64,000 bases of DNA from Microbacterium testaceum (GTDB taxonomy: Bacteria > Actinomycetota > Actinomycetes > Actinomycetales > Microbacteriaceae). The stretch lies in contig NZ_BJML01000009.1 of the NCBI RefSeq assembly GCF_006539145.1, positions 1-64,000 on the forward strand. Reading direction: 5' to 3'. Every line of letters begins with the position of its first letter. The stretch's first letter is position 1. Positions 16,878 to 25,604 of this stretch are shown here, piece by piece. The notes under the pieces are model-generated. The model worked only from the letters and a program-made list of their open reading frames with translations, was not told where the DNA came from and made no database searches. The position numbers and the translations under genes are program-made.

Positions 16878-18709
16878 GATGCGGCTCCTCTGTACAGGGT
16901 GTCGATCGTGTCGGCGGCGCGGTGCAGGACCTCGCGGCGCTTGATCTTGAGAGTCGGGGTGACGAGCTCGCGATCGTCGAGGTCGGCGAGCACGACGGTG
17001 AAACGGCGCACCTGCTCACTGCGCGACACGAGGGCATTCGCCGCGTCGACGGCGGTCTGCAGGTGGGCGGTGAGGCGGGGGTCGTCGATCGCGCGCACGG
17101 CGCCCGGAATGCCGGGCTCGAGCGTAGAACCGTTCGCGGCCACCCAGGCGGCCGACTGCTCGGGATCGAGGATCAACAGGGCCGAGAGGTAAGGCTTGCC
17201 CTCGCCGACCATGACGGCGTGCTGCACGAGCGGACTCGCCTCGACCGCGCCCTCCCAGCGGGCGGGCACCACCGTCTTGCCGTTCGAGGTGACGATGACG
17301 TCTTTCAGGCGGCCCTCGAGGATGACCCGCCCCGAGTCGTCGATGCGACCGAGGTCGCCCGTGCGGAAGAAACCGTCCACGAATGCATCGGCATCGTGAC
17401 GGGGGTCGCGGTACCCCGAGAACACGCCCACACCGCGGGCGAGCACCTCTCCCTGCGGGCTGATGCGCACGGTCGATCCGGGAAGGGGGAGTCCCACTGT
17501 GCCCGAGGCGATGCGCCCCGGCAGGTTGCCGGTCAGCGGCGCGGTCGTCTCGGTGAGGCCGTAGCCCTCGATGACCGGGACCCCGATGCCCCGGAAGAAC
17601 AGCGACAGGTCGCGATCGAGGGTCGCCCCTCCCGACAGGATGTACCCGACCCGCCCACCCATCACGGAACGGAGCCGCGCGTAGAAAAGCGCGTCGAAGA
17701 CGGCCTTTCGCACCCGGAAGCCGAGGGGAGCGCGGCGCGGGTGGCCGGCATCCCGGAACTCTTCGAACCGCCCGCCGAGGATCGCGGTGGCGACGGCGCG
17801 AGCCCACAACCGGCCGAGGTGCTTCTCGGCGGCTTTCTCGCCCGCGGCCGACTGGATCTTCTGCAGGACGCGAGGAACCGCCACGAGGAAGGTCGGGTGC
17901 AGCACGGCGAGGGCGGGCACGACCTGCGCCGGCTCGGAGAGGTGCGCGATGCGCATGCCGCTCGCGATGCAGATGAGCTGCAGGCCGCGCGCGAGCACAT
18001 GGGCGAGCGGGAGGAAGATGATCGTGTTGCCCTGCGGGTTCACCACTTCGCGGTACGCGGCGGCGATGTTGAGCACTTGACCGAGGAAGTTCGCGTGCGT
18101 GAGCACGGCGCCCTTGGGCTCGCCGGTCGTTCCCGAGGTGTAGACGATGGTCGCCGGATCGTCGTGGCCGGCGCGGATGCGGCGGCTCTCGAGCTCGGCC
18201 TCGGAGACATCGGCACCCCGCGCGCTGAGCTCGTCGAGCGAGGGGACGTTCTCGACGCCCGCCATCGCCCAGGTGCCGAGCGTCTCGTCCCCGGCCTGCG
18301 CGAGTGCGTCGTTGAGGAGGTCGGCGTGCGCGCGGGTTCCGGCGACCGCGAGGCGCACGCCGGCGTCGCTCACGATCGCATCGACCTGCGAGGCCGACGA
18401 CGAGTCGTACACGGGAACGACCACGCCCCCGGCGAACCAGGTGGCGAGATCGGCGACGGCCCACTCGTAGCGCGTCGGCGCCATGATGGCCACGGTGTCG
18501 CCGGGCTGCAGGCCGACGCCGACCATTCCCTTCGCGAGCGCGCGGACGGCATCGAGGAAGGCCGCGGTGGTCACCGGCTTCCACCCGCTGTCGGTCGGCA
18601 CCTCGAAGGCGATGTGATCGGGGGCTTCCTCCGCACGGCGGACGAGCAGATCGGTCACGTTGGTGAACGCGTCCAGGCGCGCCAAAGCGGGCGTGTGCGT
18701 CTCGAACAT
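16874..18709 (-). CDS. Long-chain fatty acid-CoA ligase (FadD15-like)
   Basis: An ANL-superfamily adenylating enzyme of ~611 aa making acyl-CoA from fatty acid, ATP and CoA. The AMP signature IVYTSGTTGEPKGAVLTH, the EGYGLTETTAPLTGNLPGR motif, FFRTGDLGRIDDSGRVILEGRLKDVIV and the C-terminal lysine region (VTPTLKIKRREVL) are intact. The start region has two ATGs; ATG 18709 has GGAGGA at better spacing than ATG 18712. It overlaps the DUF1295 gene downstream. Class resembles the long-chain FadD of actinobacteria. Confidence 0.92.
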   Translation of the reverse strand: MFETHTPALARLDAFTNVTDLLVRRAEEAPDHIAFEVPTDSGWKPVTTAAFLDAVRALAKGMVGVGLQPGDTVAIMAPTRYEWAVADLATWFAGGVVVPVYDSSSASQVDAIVSDAGVRLAVAGTRAHADLLNDALAQAGDETLGTWAMAGVENVPSLDELSARGADVSEAELESRRIRAGHDDPATIVYTSGTTGEPKGAVLTHANFLGQVLNIAAAYREVVNPQGNTIIFLPLAHVLARGLQLICIASGMRIAHLSEPAQVVPALAVLHPTFLVAVPRVLQKIQSAAGEKAAEKHLGRLWARAVATAILGGRFEEFRDAGHPRRAPLGFRVRKAVFDALFYARLRSVMGGRVGYILSGGATLDRDLSLFFRGIGVPVIEGYGLTETTAPLTGNLPGRIASGTVGLPLPGSTVRISPQGEVLARGVGVFSGYRDPRHDADAFVDGFFRTGDLGRIDDSGRVILEGRLKDVIVTSNGKTVVPARWEGAVEASPLVQHAVMVGEGKPYLSALLILDPEQSAAWVAANGSTLEPGIPGAVRAIDDPRLTAHLQTAVDAANALVSRSEQVRRFTVVLADLDDRELVTPTLKIKRREVLHRAADTIDTLYRGAAS

Positions 18710-18812
18710 CATTCCTCCGGGCGAGTGCGCGGTCCTCGGGTGGGGGACCGCCGAGATCATTTCGGAGGCGTGCTCGGTTCGGATTGCCGGTCGGGGCTTC
18801 CCGCGCGCGGGC

Positions 18813-19202
18813 TCAGGGGGCGCTGAGGGCCCGCACGGTCAGGCGCACGAAGAAGTAGCCGATGGCGATGTTGATGACCACCCCGATCAGATACGTGACC
18901 GAGAGGCCGTTCGTCGCCGAGATCGAAGCGAACGCCACCACGGCGGCGATGACGCCCCCGCCTCCTGCCACCGCCAGGGCCGCGAGGTGCACGTTCGGCG
19001 ACGGGCGAACGGCGGCCAGCAGCCACAGCACGCTGAGCAGCCCGACTGTCACCCCGCCCGCCAGGAGGGTGGGCTCGTCCAGACCGATCCACAGGTACAT
19101 GACCGCGACGACGGCGAAGATCGGCGCCAGCACGAACGCAAGAACCTGCGCGCGGCGGGCGAGCTTCTCGGGCGGAACCGGGTCGATCGAACGCGAGGCC
19201 AT
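18813..19202 (-). CDS. Small integral membrane protein
   Basis: 129 aa with about four hydrophobic helices (~18-36, ~45-62, ~70-90, ~98-118) after a polar N-terminus (MASRSIDPVPPEKLARRAQ). No family recognised. The chosen ATG 19202 has GAGG upstream. It lies 103 bases upstream of the acyl-CoA ligase on the same strand and might be cotranscribed with it. Confidence 0.7.
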   Translation of the reverse strand: MASRSIDPVPPEKLARRAQVLAFVLAPIFAVVAVMYLWIGLDEPTLLAGGVTVGLLSVLWLLAAVRPSPNVHLAALAVAGGGGVIAAVVAFASISATNGLSVTYLIGVVINIAIGYFFVRLTVRALSAP

Positions 19203-19348
19203 CTGCCCTCTTCCCCCTGCGTGGCGCGGAGTCGCCAGGCTATCCACCGGGTCCGCTCCTCGTCCAGGAGAAGGGAGGCTGTCGCCGTCAACCCCCGGGC
19301 CTTTCAGGCTTTTCTTGGCACTCGACCGGTATTTTCTCTCGCGTCGGT

Positions 19349-20623
19349 GTGGACTCGTGCGCCCCGCACGGGTCGCTGATCGCCGGCCAGCGAGACGACG
19401 CGGAGGCGACGACGATCAGTACCTTGACGGCACCCGCTCCTCGCGTGACGGCTCCGGCGACGGCATCCCGCCCCGCGAACCCCGCGAACCCCGCGCGCCA
19501 CCTGCCCTCTCTGACAGGGCTCCGCTGGGCGACGGCAATGCTGATCTTCGGTCACCACCTCATGGCGGTCGAGTACTTCGGCGGCACCGCCGGAACCGTC
19601 TGGGCCTTCGTCTTCGAAGCCGGCAAGACCGGCGTGACGCTCTTCTTCATCCTCTCGGGCTTCGTGCTCGCCTGGGGCCACAAGCCGCAGCAGAGCGCCG
19701 GGTCGTTCTACTGGCACCGCTTCGCCCGCATCTACCCCCTGCATCTCGTCGGCGTGGGACTGGCTCTGGTCGCCGCGGCGACCCTCGTCCCCGAGATCCG
19801 GACCGCGGGACGGGCGCCCCTGGTCGCGAACGTCCTCCTCGTCAACGGCTGGGTGCCCGACTGGTGGCAGGCCGGAAACCCCGCCAGCTGGTCGCTCGTG
19901 TGCGAGGCGTTCTTCTACCTGAGCTTCCCGTTCCTCATCCGTCCGCTCGTGCGCCTCTCGAACCGCGCGCGGGGCGGCGTGGTCGTGGCATCCCTCGTGC
20001 TCGTCGCCCTGGCCCCGCAGATCGCTGCGATCTCGCCGTTGCCGATGTCGGCGGCATCCACTCCGCTGCTCCGCCTGCCCGAGTTCGTGCTGGGCGTCAC
20101 CCTCGCGCTGCTCCTGAAGGGCGGAGCCTGGATGCCGTGGAAGCTGCGCTACACGCTCCCCCTCGCCGTCGTGGGCTACGCCCTGTCGGAGGCGCCACCG
20201 ATCCCCGGCACCGACATCCACCCGGGGCTCGCCGCGACCGTGGGGTCGTTCGCGCTGCTCGTCGCCTCGCTCGCCGCGGCCGACGCGCACGGCGGGTCGA
20301 CGTTCCTCGCCCGTCCGCTCTGGCAGGAGCTCGGACGCGTGTCGTTCGCCTTCTACCTCGTGCACCTGCTCGTGATCGCGTCGGTGTCGTCGTCGTGGCC
20401 CGACGGCCACCCGCAACTGCCGTGGCGGCACGCGCTGCTGCTCGCGCTCGCCGCCTTCTCCATCGCGCTCGCGATCGCGTGGGTGCTGCACCGGGCCGTC
20501 GAGATCCCGGCGCAGAAGTGGCTGCTGCGGTACGACCGGTCGCGGCACGTGTCCGAGGGCACGGGCGCTGCGGTCGGGGGAGAGACGCACGCCTCGGCGG
20601 CCGGTTCCCCCGCCGCCCGTTAG
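19349..20623 (+). CDS. Membrane acyltransferase (OafA/acyltransferase 3 family)
   Basis: 424 aa with ~10 hydrophobic segments. The signature LPSLTGLRWATAMLIFGHHL (~53-72) holds the catalytic-type His, and GKTGVTLFFILSGFVLAWG (~91-109) is the second family motif. Members transfer acyl groups to exported sugars, peptidoglycan or lipids. The N-terminal ~45 residues are polar and poorly conserved in look; GTG 19349 has no clear RBS, so the true start could be further in (e.g. GTG near 19445). The tail is hydrophilic (EGTGAAVGGETHASAAG). Confidence 0.85.
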   Translation: MDSCAPHGSLIAGQRDDAEATTISTLTAPAPRVTAPATASRPANPANPARHLPSLTGLRWATAMLIFGHHLMAVEYFGGTAGTVWAFVFEAGKTGVTLFFILSGFVLAWGHKPQQSAGSFYWHRFARIYPLHLVGVGLALVAAATLVPEIRTAGRAPLVANVLLVNGWVPDWWQAGNPASWSLVCEAFFYLSFPFLIRPLVRLSNRARGGVVVASLVLVALAPQIAAISPLPMSAASTPLLRLPEFVLGVTLALLLKGGAWMPWKLRYTLPLAVVGYALSEAPPIPGTDIHPGLAATVGSFALLVASLAAADAHGGSTFLARPLWQELGRVSFAFYLVHLLVIASVSSSWPDGHPQLPWRHALLLALAAFSIALAIAWVLHRAVEIPAQKWLLRYDRSRHVSEGTGAAVGGETHASAAGSPAAR

Positions 20624-20632
20624 GCTCGCGGG

Positions 20633-20779
20633 ATGTTCGGGGCGCATATCTTCATCCTTCTGCTCACCTGGGGCGTGGCCCTGGTCGCGATCGGCGCGGT
20701 GCTGTACTTCGCGGTGCGTCTGGCCGTGCTGCACGCGCTGAAGGCGCACACCCGCTGGGTCGAGTCCGGGCAGCGCTGA
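20633..20779 (+). CDS. 48-aa single-helix membrane protein
   Basis: ATG 20633 to TGA 20779 encodes a short protein with one long hydrophobic helix (FILLLTWGVALVAIGAVLYF) and a basic tail (LHALKAHTRWVESGQR). TAGGCT (20621-20626) lies exactly six bases before the ATG, the leaderless layout used elsewhere in this window, and codon use is normal. That supports a real gene despite the size. Function unknown. Confidence 0.6.
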   Translation: MFGAHIFILLLTWGVALVAIGAVLYFAVRLAVLHALKAHTRWVESGQR

Positions 20780-20812
20780 CGCGGCGCCCGACCGCTCCCG
20801 AGGGCCTGCGTC

Positions 20813-20886
20813 GAGAACAGGCGATTCGCTGAGAACAGGCCGTTTCGCGGGGAGTCGTCCTGGTTCTGGTGGCATTGCCTGTTCTC
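20813..20886. repeat. GAGAACAGGC repeat cluster
   Basis: Two direct copies of GAGAACAGGC (20813-20822 and 20831-20840) and one inverted copy (20877-20886) lie in the gap before the SDR gene. The second and third could pair as a 10-bp stem with a 36-base loop. Possibly a fragment of an interspersed repeat or a transcription terminator region. Confidence 0.5.
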
Positions 20887-20946
20887 GTGACGCGGCGGTC
20901 TGGGCCGCGACACGCCCGGCCCACCGATCGTCCAGATTCGCTTCGG

Positions 20947-20957
20947 TACACTTCCCT
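20947..20957 (+). promoter_or_regulatory. Leaderless-type -10 of the SDR gene
   Basis: TACACT (20947-20952) is five bases from GTG 20958, and no RBS is present. Fits leaderless transcription. Confidence 0.45.
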
Positions 20958-22445
20958 GTGCCCGAAACACAGCTGAACCCCGACCGCGATGCCGCGCGGG
21001 CGGTATCCATCGATCCGACCGAGCTCGAGATCGCGCTGCGCGTCATCGACGCCGCCTCGTCGCTCGACCCGGAAGATCCCGCGTACATCGCCCTGCGCCG
21101 CCAGACCGGAAAGCTCTATAAAGACGTCAAGCGCCAGTCGCGCAAAGAGAAGCGTCAGCGCATCGCCGAGGCCGATCGCGCGGTCGTGGCCGCGACCGCC
21201 ACGGGCGCCGCCGACCGCATCGACGACGAGACGCGCGGCATCCCGCTGCAGGCCCGCACCGAGATGCCGTTCGCGGGCGAGCTGATCAAGGCGCGCGCCT
21301 GCTACATCTGCAAGCAGGACTACACGCTGGTCGACGCGTTCTACCACCAGCTCTGCCCCGACTGCGCGGCCATGAGCCACGCCAAGCGCGACGCCCGCAC
21401 CGACCTCACCGGCAAGCGGGCCCTGCTCACCGGCGGCCGCGCGAAGATCGGCATGTACATCGCGCTGCGGCTGCTGCGCGACGGCGCTCACACCACCATC
21501 ACCACGCGCTTCCCGCGCGATGCCGTGCGTCGCTTCTCGTCGCTGCCCGACAGCGCCGAATGGATCCACCGCCTCAAGGTCGTCGGCATCGACCTGCGCG
21601 ACCCTGCCCAGGTGATCGGGTTGGCGGAGTCGGTGGCATCCGAAGGCCCTCTCGACATCCTCATCAACAACGCAGCTCAAACGGTGCGGCGGTCTCCGGG
21701 GGCGTACAAACCCCTGGTGGATGCCGAGCTCGCACCGCTCCCCGACGGACCGCTGCCCGAACTGGTCACCTTCGGCCACACGAACGACGCCCACCCGCTC
21801 GCCCTCGCGCAGTCGGTGTCGGCGCACCCCATCCTCGCGTCGGCCGCGCGCACCGCCGACGAATTGACCGCCGAGGCGATGGCCGCGGGCTCGTCGTCGC
21901 TCGAGCGTCTGGCCGCCGGCACGGCGATCGACGCGGGCGGACTCGTTCCCGACGAGGACCGCATCAACAGCTGGACGCAGCACGTCGACCAGGTCGAGCC
22001 CCTCGAGATGCTCGAGGTGCAGCTCGCCAACATGACCGCGCCGTTCCTGCTCGTCAGCCGACTGCGCCCCGCGATGGCCGCATCGACCGCGCGTCGCAAG
22101 TACATCGTCAACGTGTCGGCGATGGAGGGCGTGTTCGGCCGCGGCTACAAGGGCCCCGGCCATCCGCACACCAACATGGCCAAGGCCGCGCTGAACATGC
22201 TGACGCGCACGAGCGCGCGCGAGATGTTCGAGTCGGACGGCATCCTCATGACCGCGGTCGACACCGGCTGGATCACCGACGAGCGCCCCCACTTCACCAA
22301 GGTGCGCCTGGCCGAGGAGGGCTTCCACGCCCCGCTCGACCTCGTCGACGGCGCCGCCCGCGTGTACGACCCGATCGTGCGCGGCGAGGCCGGCGAAGAC
22401 CTGTTCGGGATCTTCTTGAAGGACTACAGCAAGGGCAGCTGGTAG
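20958..22445 (+). CDS. SDR-family oxidoreductase with N-terminal zinc knuckle
   Basis: A 495-aa protein. Residues ~20-110 are helical and charged (KLYKDVKRQSRKEKRQRI). A CxxC-x14-CxxC knuckle follows (C115, C118, C133, C136). The Rossmann SDR domain starts at 150 with TGGRAKIG (158-165) and has the NNAA motif (DILINNAAQ). The catalytic Ser region is present (NVSAME), but the YxxxK site reads TNMAK: the usual Tyr is replaced. An insert of ~90 residues lies between the NNAA motif and the Ser. Probably a distinct, non-classical SDR; substrate unknown. GTG start is supported by the -10 at 20947. Confidence 0.85.
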   Translation: MPETQLNPDRDAARAVSIDPTELEIALRVIDAASSLDPEDPAYIALRRQTGKLYKDVKRQSRKEKRQRIAEADRAVVAATATGAADRIDDETRGIPLQARTEMPFAGELIKARACYICKQDYTLVDAFYHQLCPDCAAMSHAKRDARTDLTGKRALLTGGRAKIGMYIALRLLRDGAHTTITTRFPRDAVRRFSSLPDSAEWIHRLKVVGIDLRDPAQVIGLAESVASEGPLDILINNAAQTVRRSPGAYKPLVDAELAPLPDGPLPELVTFGHTNDAHPLALAQSVSAHPILASAARTADELTAEAMAAGSSSLERLAAGTAIDAGGLVPDEDRINSWTQHVDQVEPLEMLEVQLANMTAPFLLVSRLRPAMAASTARRKYIVNVSAMEGVFGRGYKGPGHPHTNMAKAALNMLTRTSAREMFESDGILMTAVDTGWITDERPHFTKVRLAEEGFHAPLDLVDGAARVYDPIVRGEAGEDLFGIFLKDYSKGSW

Positions 22446-22516
22446 GCCGCCGCGGGGGTCGCCGCGGCTCGTCCCGCCCTGGCGCCTGCCGTGCCCGGCC
22501 CTGCCCCGCCCTGCCC

Positions 22517-22577
22517 GTTGAGTGTCCACAACACCCGGACGATTTTCGGATCCGTCCGGGTGTTGTGGACACTCAAC
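22517..22577. repeat. Palindromic element, copy A
   Basis: Two 24-bp arms, 22517-22540 and 22554-22577, are perfectly complementary (left arm begins GTTGAGTGTCCACAACACCC) around a 13-base loop. It lies between the convergent SDR and NUDIX genes. Related copies: 23111, 23222, 35270, 38876. May act as a bidirectional terminator; its conserved sequence argues for a dispersed repeat family. Confidence 0.9.
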
Positions 22578-22607
22578 GCGCGTTTCGGGGCGCGAAGCGC
22601 AGGGGCC

Positions 22608-23015
22608 TCAGGCGGGTAGGAAGTACTCGCGGGCGAGAGGCGCGATCTCGAGACCGGATGCCGTGGCGGCGGTGACCCAGCGGAGCTCGGCGATCTCGGC
22701 ATCCGGGGCCGGCTTCTGGTCGCCGATGTCGACGCGGAAGACCTCGGCTACGACCTCGAAGCCCGGTTCGTTCGCCGCGCTCGCCGCGTACGAGCCGAGG
22801 GGTTCGAGCAGCGCGGGGTCGACGCGCAGGCCGACCTCTTCGGCCAGCTCCCGCGCGAGCGTCTCGGCGGGCGTCTCGCCGGCCTCGGGCTTGCCGCCGG
22901 GCTGCATGAACGCCGTCGTGCCGGCCTTGCGCACGAGCAGCAGGCGTCCGTCGGCGTCGGTGATGACCGCGGCCGAGACGTGGATACGGCGCGGGGGAGT
23001 GGCATCCGGGATCAC
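22608..23015 (-). CDS. NUDIX hydrolase (MutT-like)
   Basis: 135 aa with a perfect Nudix box, G-x5-E-x7-R-E-x2-E-E-x-G (GKPEAGETPAETLARELAEEVGL region, ~36-58), which binds the metal and cleaves nucleoside diphosphate-X compounds. The start FMQPGGKPEAGE is typical of MutT/8-oxo-dGTPase-like members, but the true substrate is open. GTG 23015 is chosen because ACGGTA (23022-23027, TACCGT on the coding strand) lies six bases away, a leaderless layout; upstream extension would run into repeats. Confidence 0.9.
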   Translation of the reverse strand: MIPDATPPRRIHVSAAVITDADGRLLLVRKAGTTAFMQPGGKPEAGETPAETLARELAEEVGLRVDPALLEPLGSYAASAANEPGFEVVAEVFRVDIGDQKPAPDAEIAELRWVTAATASGLEIAPLAREYFLPA

Positions 23016-23060
23016 CTCGGCACGGTAGCACCCGGGAGCCGCCCTCCCCGGCGCGGGGAG

Positions 23061-23221
23061 GCGGCGTGGGGGCGTGGGCGTTGAGTCGGCGTCGGCGTGG
23101 GCGTGGGCGTGAGTGTCCAAGAAACCCGGACGTTCTGCGGAATGGTCCGGGTGTTTTGGACACTCGAGAGGGGGAGTGGGCGTTGGGGGCGTGGACGTTG
23201 AGTGGGCGTGGGAGCGTGGGC
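23061..23221. repeat. G-rich degenerate tandem sequence
   Basis: The stretches 23061-23110 and 23166-23221 are built of variants of GTGGGCGTTGAGT and GGCGTGGGCGT, interrupted by palindrome copy B. GTTGAGT is also the outer end of the palindromes. A small hairpin (CCTCCCC-GGCGC-GGGGAGG, ~23043-23061) adjoins. No gene is supported here. Confidence 0.6.
23111..23165. repeat. Palindromic element, copy B
   Basis: Arms 23111-23131 and 23145-23165 (21 bp, two mismatches) with loop GTTCTGCGGAATG. Same family as copies A, C, D and E. Lies between the FtsX-like gene end and the NUDIX start. Confidence 0.88.
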
Positions 23222-23282
23222 GTTGAGTGTCCAAGACAGCCGGACGTTTTGCGGAATCGTCCGGGTGTTTTGGACACTCAAC
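23222..23282. repeat. Palindromic element, copy C
   Basis: Arms 23222-23245 and 23259-23282 (24 bp, two mismatches), loop GTTTTGCGGAATC. It lies 57 bases from copy B in the same orientation, and its loop is close to that of B, suggesting local duplication. Confidence 0.88.
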
Positions 23283-23349
23283 ACTCGACGGGCGACACTC
23301 GACGGGCGCCGTGCGCCCGGCGCCGTGCGCCGGGCGACGGGCCCGCGCC

Positions 23350-24678
23350 TCAGAGAGCGCCGCGACGGATGCCGGTCACGATCGGCCGCGTCGAGGCCAG
23401 GGCCGCGGCGACCAGGGCGAAGCCCGCGGCGAAGGTCAGCGCGATCGTCAGCACCGACAGCGGGGCGACGATCAGGCTGATCCCGACGATCGGGAACGCG
23501 AGCATCAGGCCGAGCGCTGCGCCTCCCACGGCGGCCCACCGCAGCGGCACCATGACGGTGATGCGGCGGGCGCGGCGGAGTTCGGCATCCGGGATGCCGA
23601 GGCGGTCCAGGCCCACGATCAGCTCGCGCTCCTCGAGCACCGACGCCGCCTGCGTCACCCCCACCGCGCACGCGAGCAGCACAAAGGCGATGCCGAGGGT
23701 CACGAGCACTCCCGTGCGGATGTCGGCCATGAGCGGTCCGGCCTCACCGGCGATGTCGGCGATCGCGAGACCGCACCCGGCGACGACCGCGATGAACGAC
23801 ACGAGCGCCATGCCCGAGACCCGGCGCCACGCGGGTCCGGCGTGGGCGGCGAGCTCTCGGCCCGCGACGAGGGCGGCTGCCGATCGCGCGCGGCGGGCCA
23901 TGGTGCGCCCGCGGGCCGCCACGATCGGCGCGCCGATGAGATTGAGCAGGGCGAGGGCTCCGGCGAACAGGCCGAGCAGCACGGCGGTCGTCACGGCCGG
24001 CCCCAGCATCGGGGCCAGGGAGCCGAAGTTCGCCACGAGGGCCACGACCCCGGCGATGAGCACCGCGCCGACGACGAACGCCGTCGTCTTCTTCGCGGGG
24101 GCCTCGCTGCGTGTGCGTACGCCGAGCGGGGTGACGGCGACCTTGCGCAGGCTCGCGGCGGCGCTCACCGCGCCGATGAGCACCACGGATGCCAGCACCC
24201 CCGCGCCCAGCAGCGGATCGACGATCACCGCACCGACGCCGACCGGTCCGCCGAAGAACGGCAGTAATCCGACCGCCGGGAGGAGCACGGCGTACAGCAG
24301 CACTCCGGTCGCTGCTCCCGCAGCGGCGATGGCGGTCGCCTCGAACACGGTCAGCGACCACAGCTCTCGCGTGCTCGCGCCGAGCAGGCGGAGGGTCGCG
24401 AGGCGATCGTTGCGGCGCCGGCTCGTCAGCCGCGCGGCCGCCGCGCCGAGGGTGACGAGGGGCACGGCGAGCAGCACCAGAGCGAGCACGGCCAGGATGC
24501 CGTAGAGCCCGCCCTCGGCCCCGGCTCGCGGATCCACCAGGAACATGCGCGCACCGCCCGCGACGACGAGCAGCAGCGCGGTGGTGACGGCGAACGCGAC
24601 GACGGGGAGGGCGATCGCCGCCCGGCCCTGGCGCGCGGGGCGCGAGAGCAGACGCGCGAGGGGGAGGACGGTGCTCAT
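23350..24678 (-). CDS. FtsX-like ABC transporter permease
   Basis: A 442-aa membrane protein with an FtsX/MacB-type layout: N-terminal helix (~20-42), then groups of membrane segments with the cytosolic motif RRRNDRLATLRLLGASTRELW (~87-107), repeated loosely in the second half (ITVMVPLRWAAVG). Such permeases release lipids, lipoproteins or peptides, or act as resistance/sensing modules. Its ATG overlaps the ATPase gene stop (ATGA). Confidence 0.88.
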   Translation of the reverse strand: MSTVLPLARLLSRPARQGRAAIALPVVAFAVTTALLLVVAGGARMFLVDPRAGAEGGLYGILAVLALVLLAVPLVTLGAAAARLTSRRRNDRLATLRLLGASTRELWSLTVFEATAIAAAGAATGVLLYAVLLPAVGLLPFFGGPVGVGAVIVDPLLGAGVLASVVLIGAVSAAASLRKVAVTPLGVRTRSEAPAKKTTAFVVGAVLIAGVVALVANFGSLAPMLGPAVTTAVLLGLFAGALALLNLIGAPIVAARGRTMARRARSAAALVAGRELAAHAGPAWRRVSGMALVSFIAVVAGCGLAIADIAGEAGPLMADIRTGVLVTLGIAFVLLACAVGVTQAASVLEERELIVGLDRLGIPDAELRRARRITVMVPLRWAAVGGAALGLMLAFPIVGISLIVAPLSVLTIALTFAAGFALVAAALASTRPIVTGIRRGAL

Positions 24679-25475
24679 CGGTTCACCTCCGTCGAGGTCG
24701 AGGTCGGTACGGACGCGGGGGCCGGCTGCACCGCAGCGGACCGCGGTGCCGAGCTCGCCGGTGACACCGATGCCGCGGCATCCATCACCGAATCCCCGAC
24801 GATCCGACCGTCGCGCACCCGCACGATCCGCGAGCACCGGCGGGCGACGTCGGCATCGTGCGTGACCATGACGAGAGTGCGGCCCTGACCGGTCGTGGCG
24901 AGAAGCAGGGCGTCGAGCACGTCGGACGAGGTCGCCGAGTCGAGGGCGCCGGTGGGCTCGTCGGCGAACACGACGGGAGCCCCCGTCACCTGTGCCCGGG
25001 CGATGGCGACGCGCTGCGCCTGACCGCCCGAGAGCTGACCGATGCGACGACCCTCCATCCCCGCGAGACCGAGGGCGGCGAGCCAGACGGCGGCGTGCCG
25101 CTCGGCATCCTGTCGGCGCATGCCCGTGAGCAGCAGGGGCAGCGCCGCGTTCTCGACGGCGGTGAGTTCGGGCAGCAGCAGGTGCTCCTGGAAGACGAAT
25201 CCGAGCGCCTCGCGACGTACGCGGGAGCGTTCGCTCTCGCTCAGGCCGACGAGCTCGCGCGGAGCGGCGCCGGGAGCGCTCAGGACGATCGAGCCCGCGT
25301 CGGGGGCGATGACGGCCGCGAGGCAGTGCAGCAACGTGGTCTTGCCCGAGCCCGAGGCGCCCATCACGGCGACGGACTCCCCGGCGCGGATCGTGAGCGA
25401 GACGCCGTCGAGGGCGCGCAGCTCGCCGTACTGCTTGACGAGGCCGGAGGCGGTGAGCACAGGTGAGGAGGTCAT
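24675..25475 (-). CDS. ABC transporter ATP-binding protein (LolD/MacB type)
   Basis: 266 aa with Walker A GASGSGKTT, signature LSGGQAQR, Walker B VVFADEPTGALD (the TGALD ending is typical of the LolD/MacB/BceA group) and the VTHDADVA switch. It ends in a low-complexity Ala/Ser/Thr tail (PASVPTSTSTEVNR). Drives the FtsX-like permease it overlaps. No histidine kinase/response regulator pair adjoins, so a Bce-type sensing module is less likely. Confidence 0.9.
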   Translation of the reverse strand: MTSSPVLTASGLVKQYGELRALDGVSLTIRAGESVAVMGASGSGKTTLLHCLAAVIAPDAGSIVLSAPGAAPRELVGLSESERSRVRREALGFVFQEHLLLPELTAVENAALPLLLTGMRRQDAERHAAVWLAALGLAGMEGRRIGQLSGGQAQRVAIARAQVTGAPVVFADEPTGALDSATSSDVLDALLLATTGQGRTLVMVTHDADVARRCSRIVRVRDGRIVGDSVMDAAASVSPASSAPRSAAVQPAPASVPTSTSTEVNR

Positions 25476-25604
25476 GATTCCATCTCAGCGACCGAGCGCC
25501 GCGTGATCGTCCGCCGTGGGGCGTATCCGGGTCCTCCTCGGGATCGATCTGTCATTCACTCTCCGGTGGCCGCGTTTTCACCTTTACCCGACAGACTCGG
25601 CGTC

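Noticed and set aside
22446..23349. Palindromes as insertion-sequence ends
   Set aside because: No transposase frame and no target duplications between or beside the copies; each is a complete hairpin, not two separated ends.
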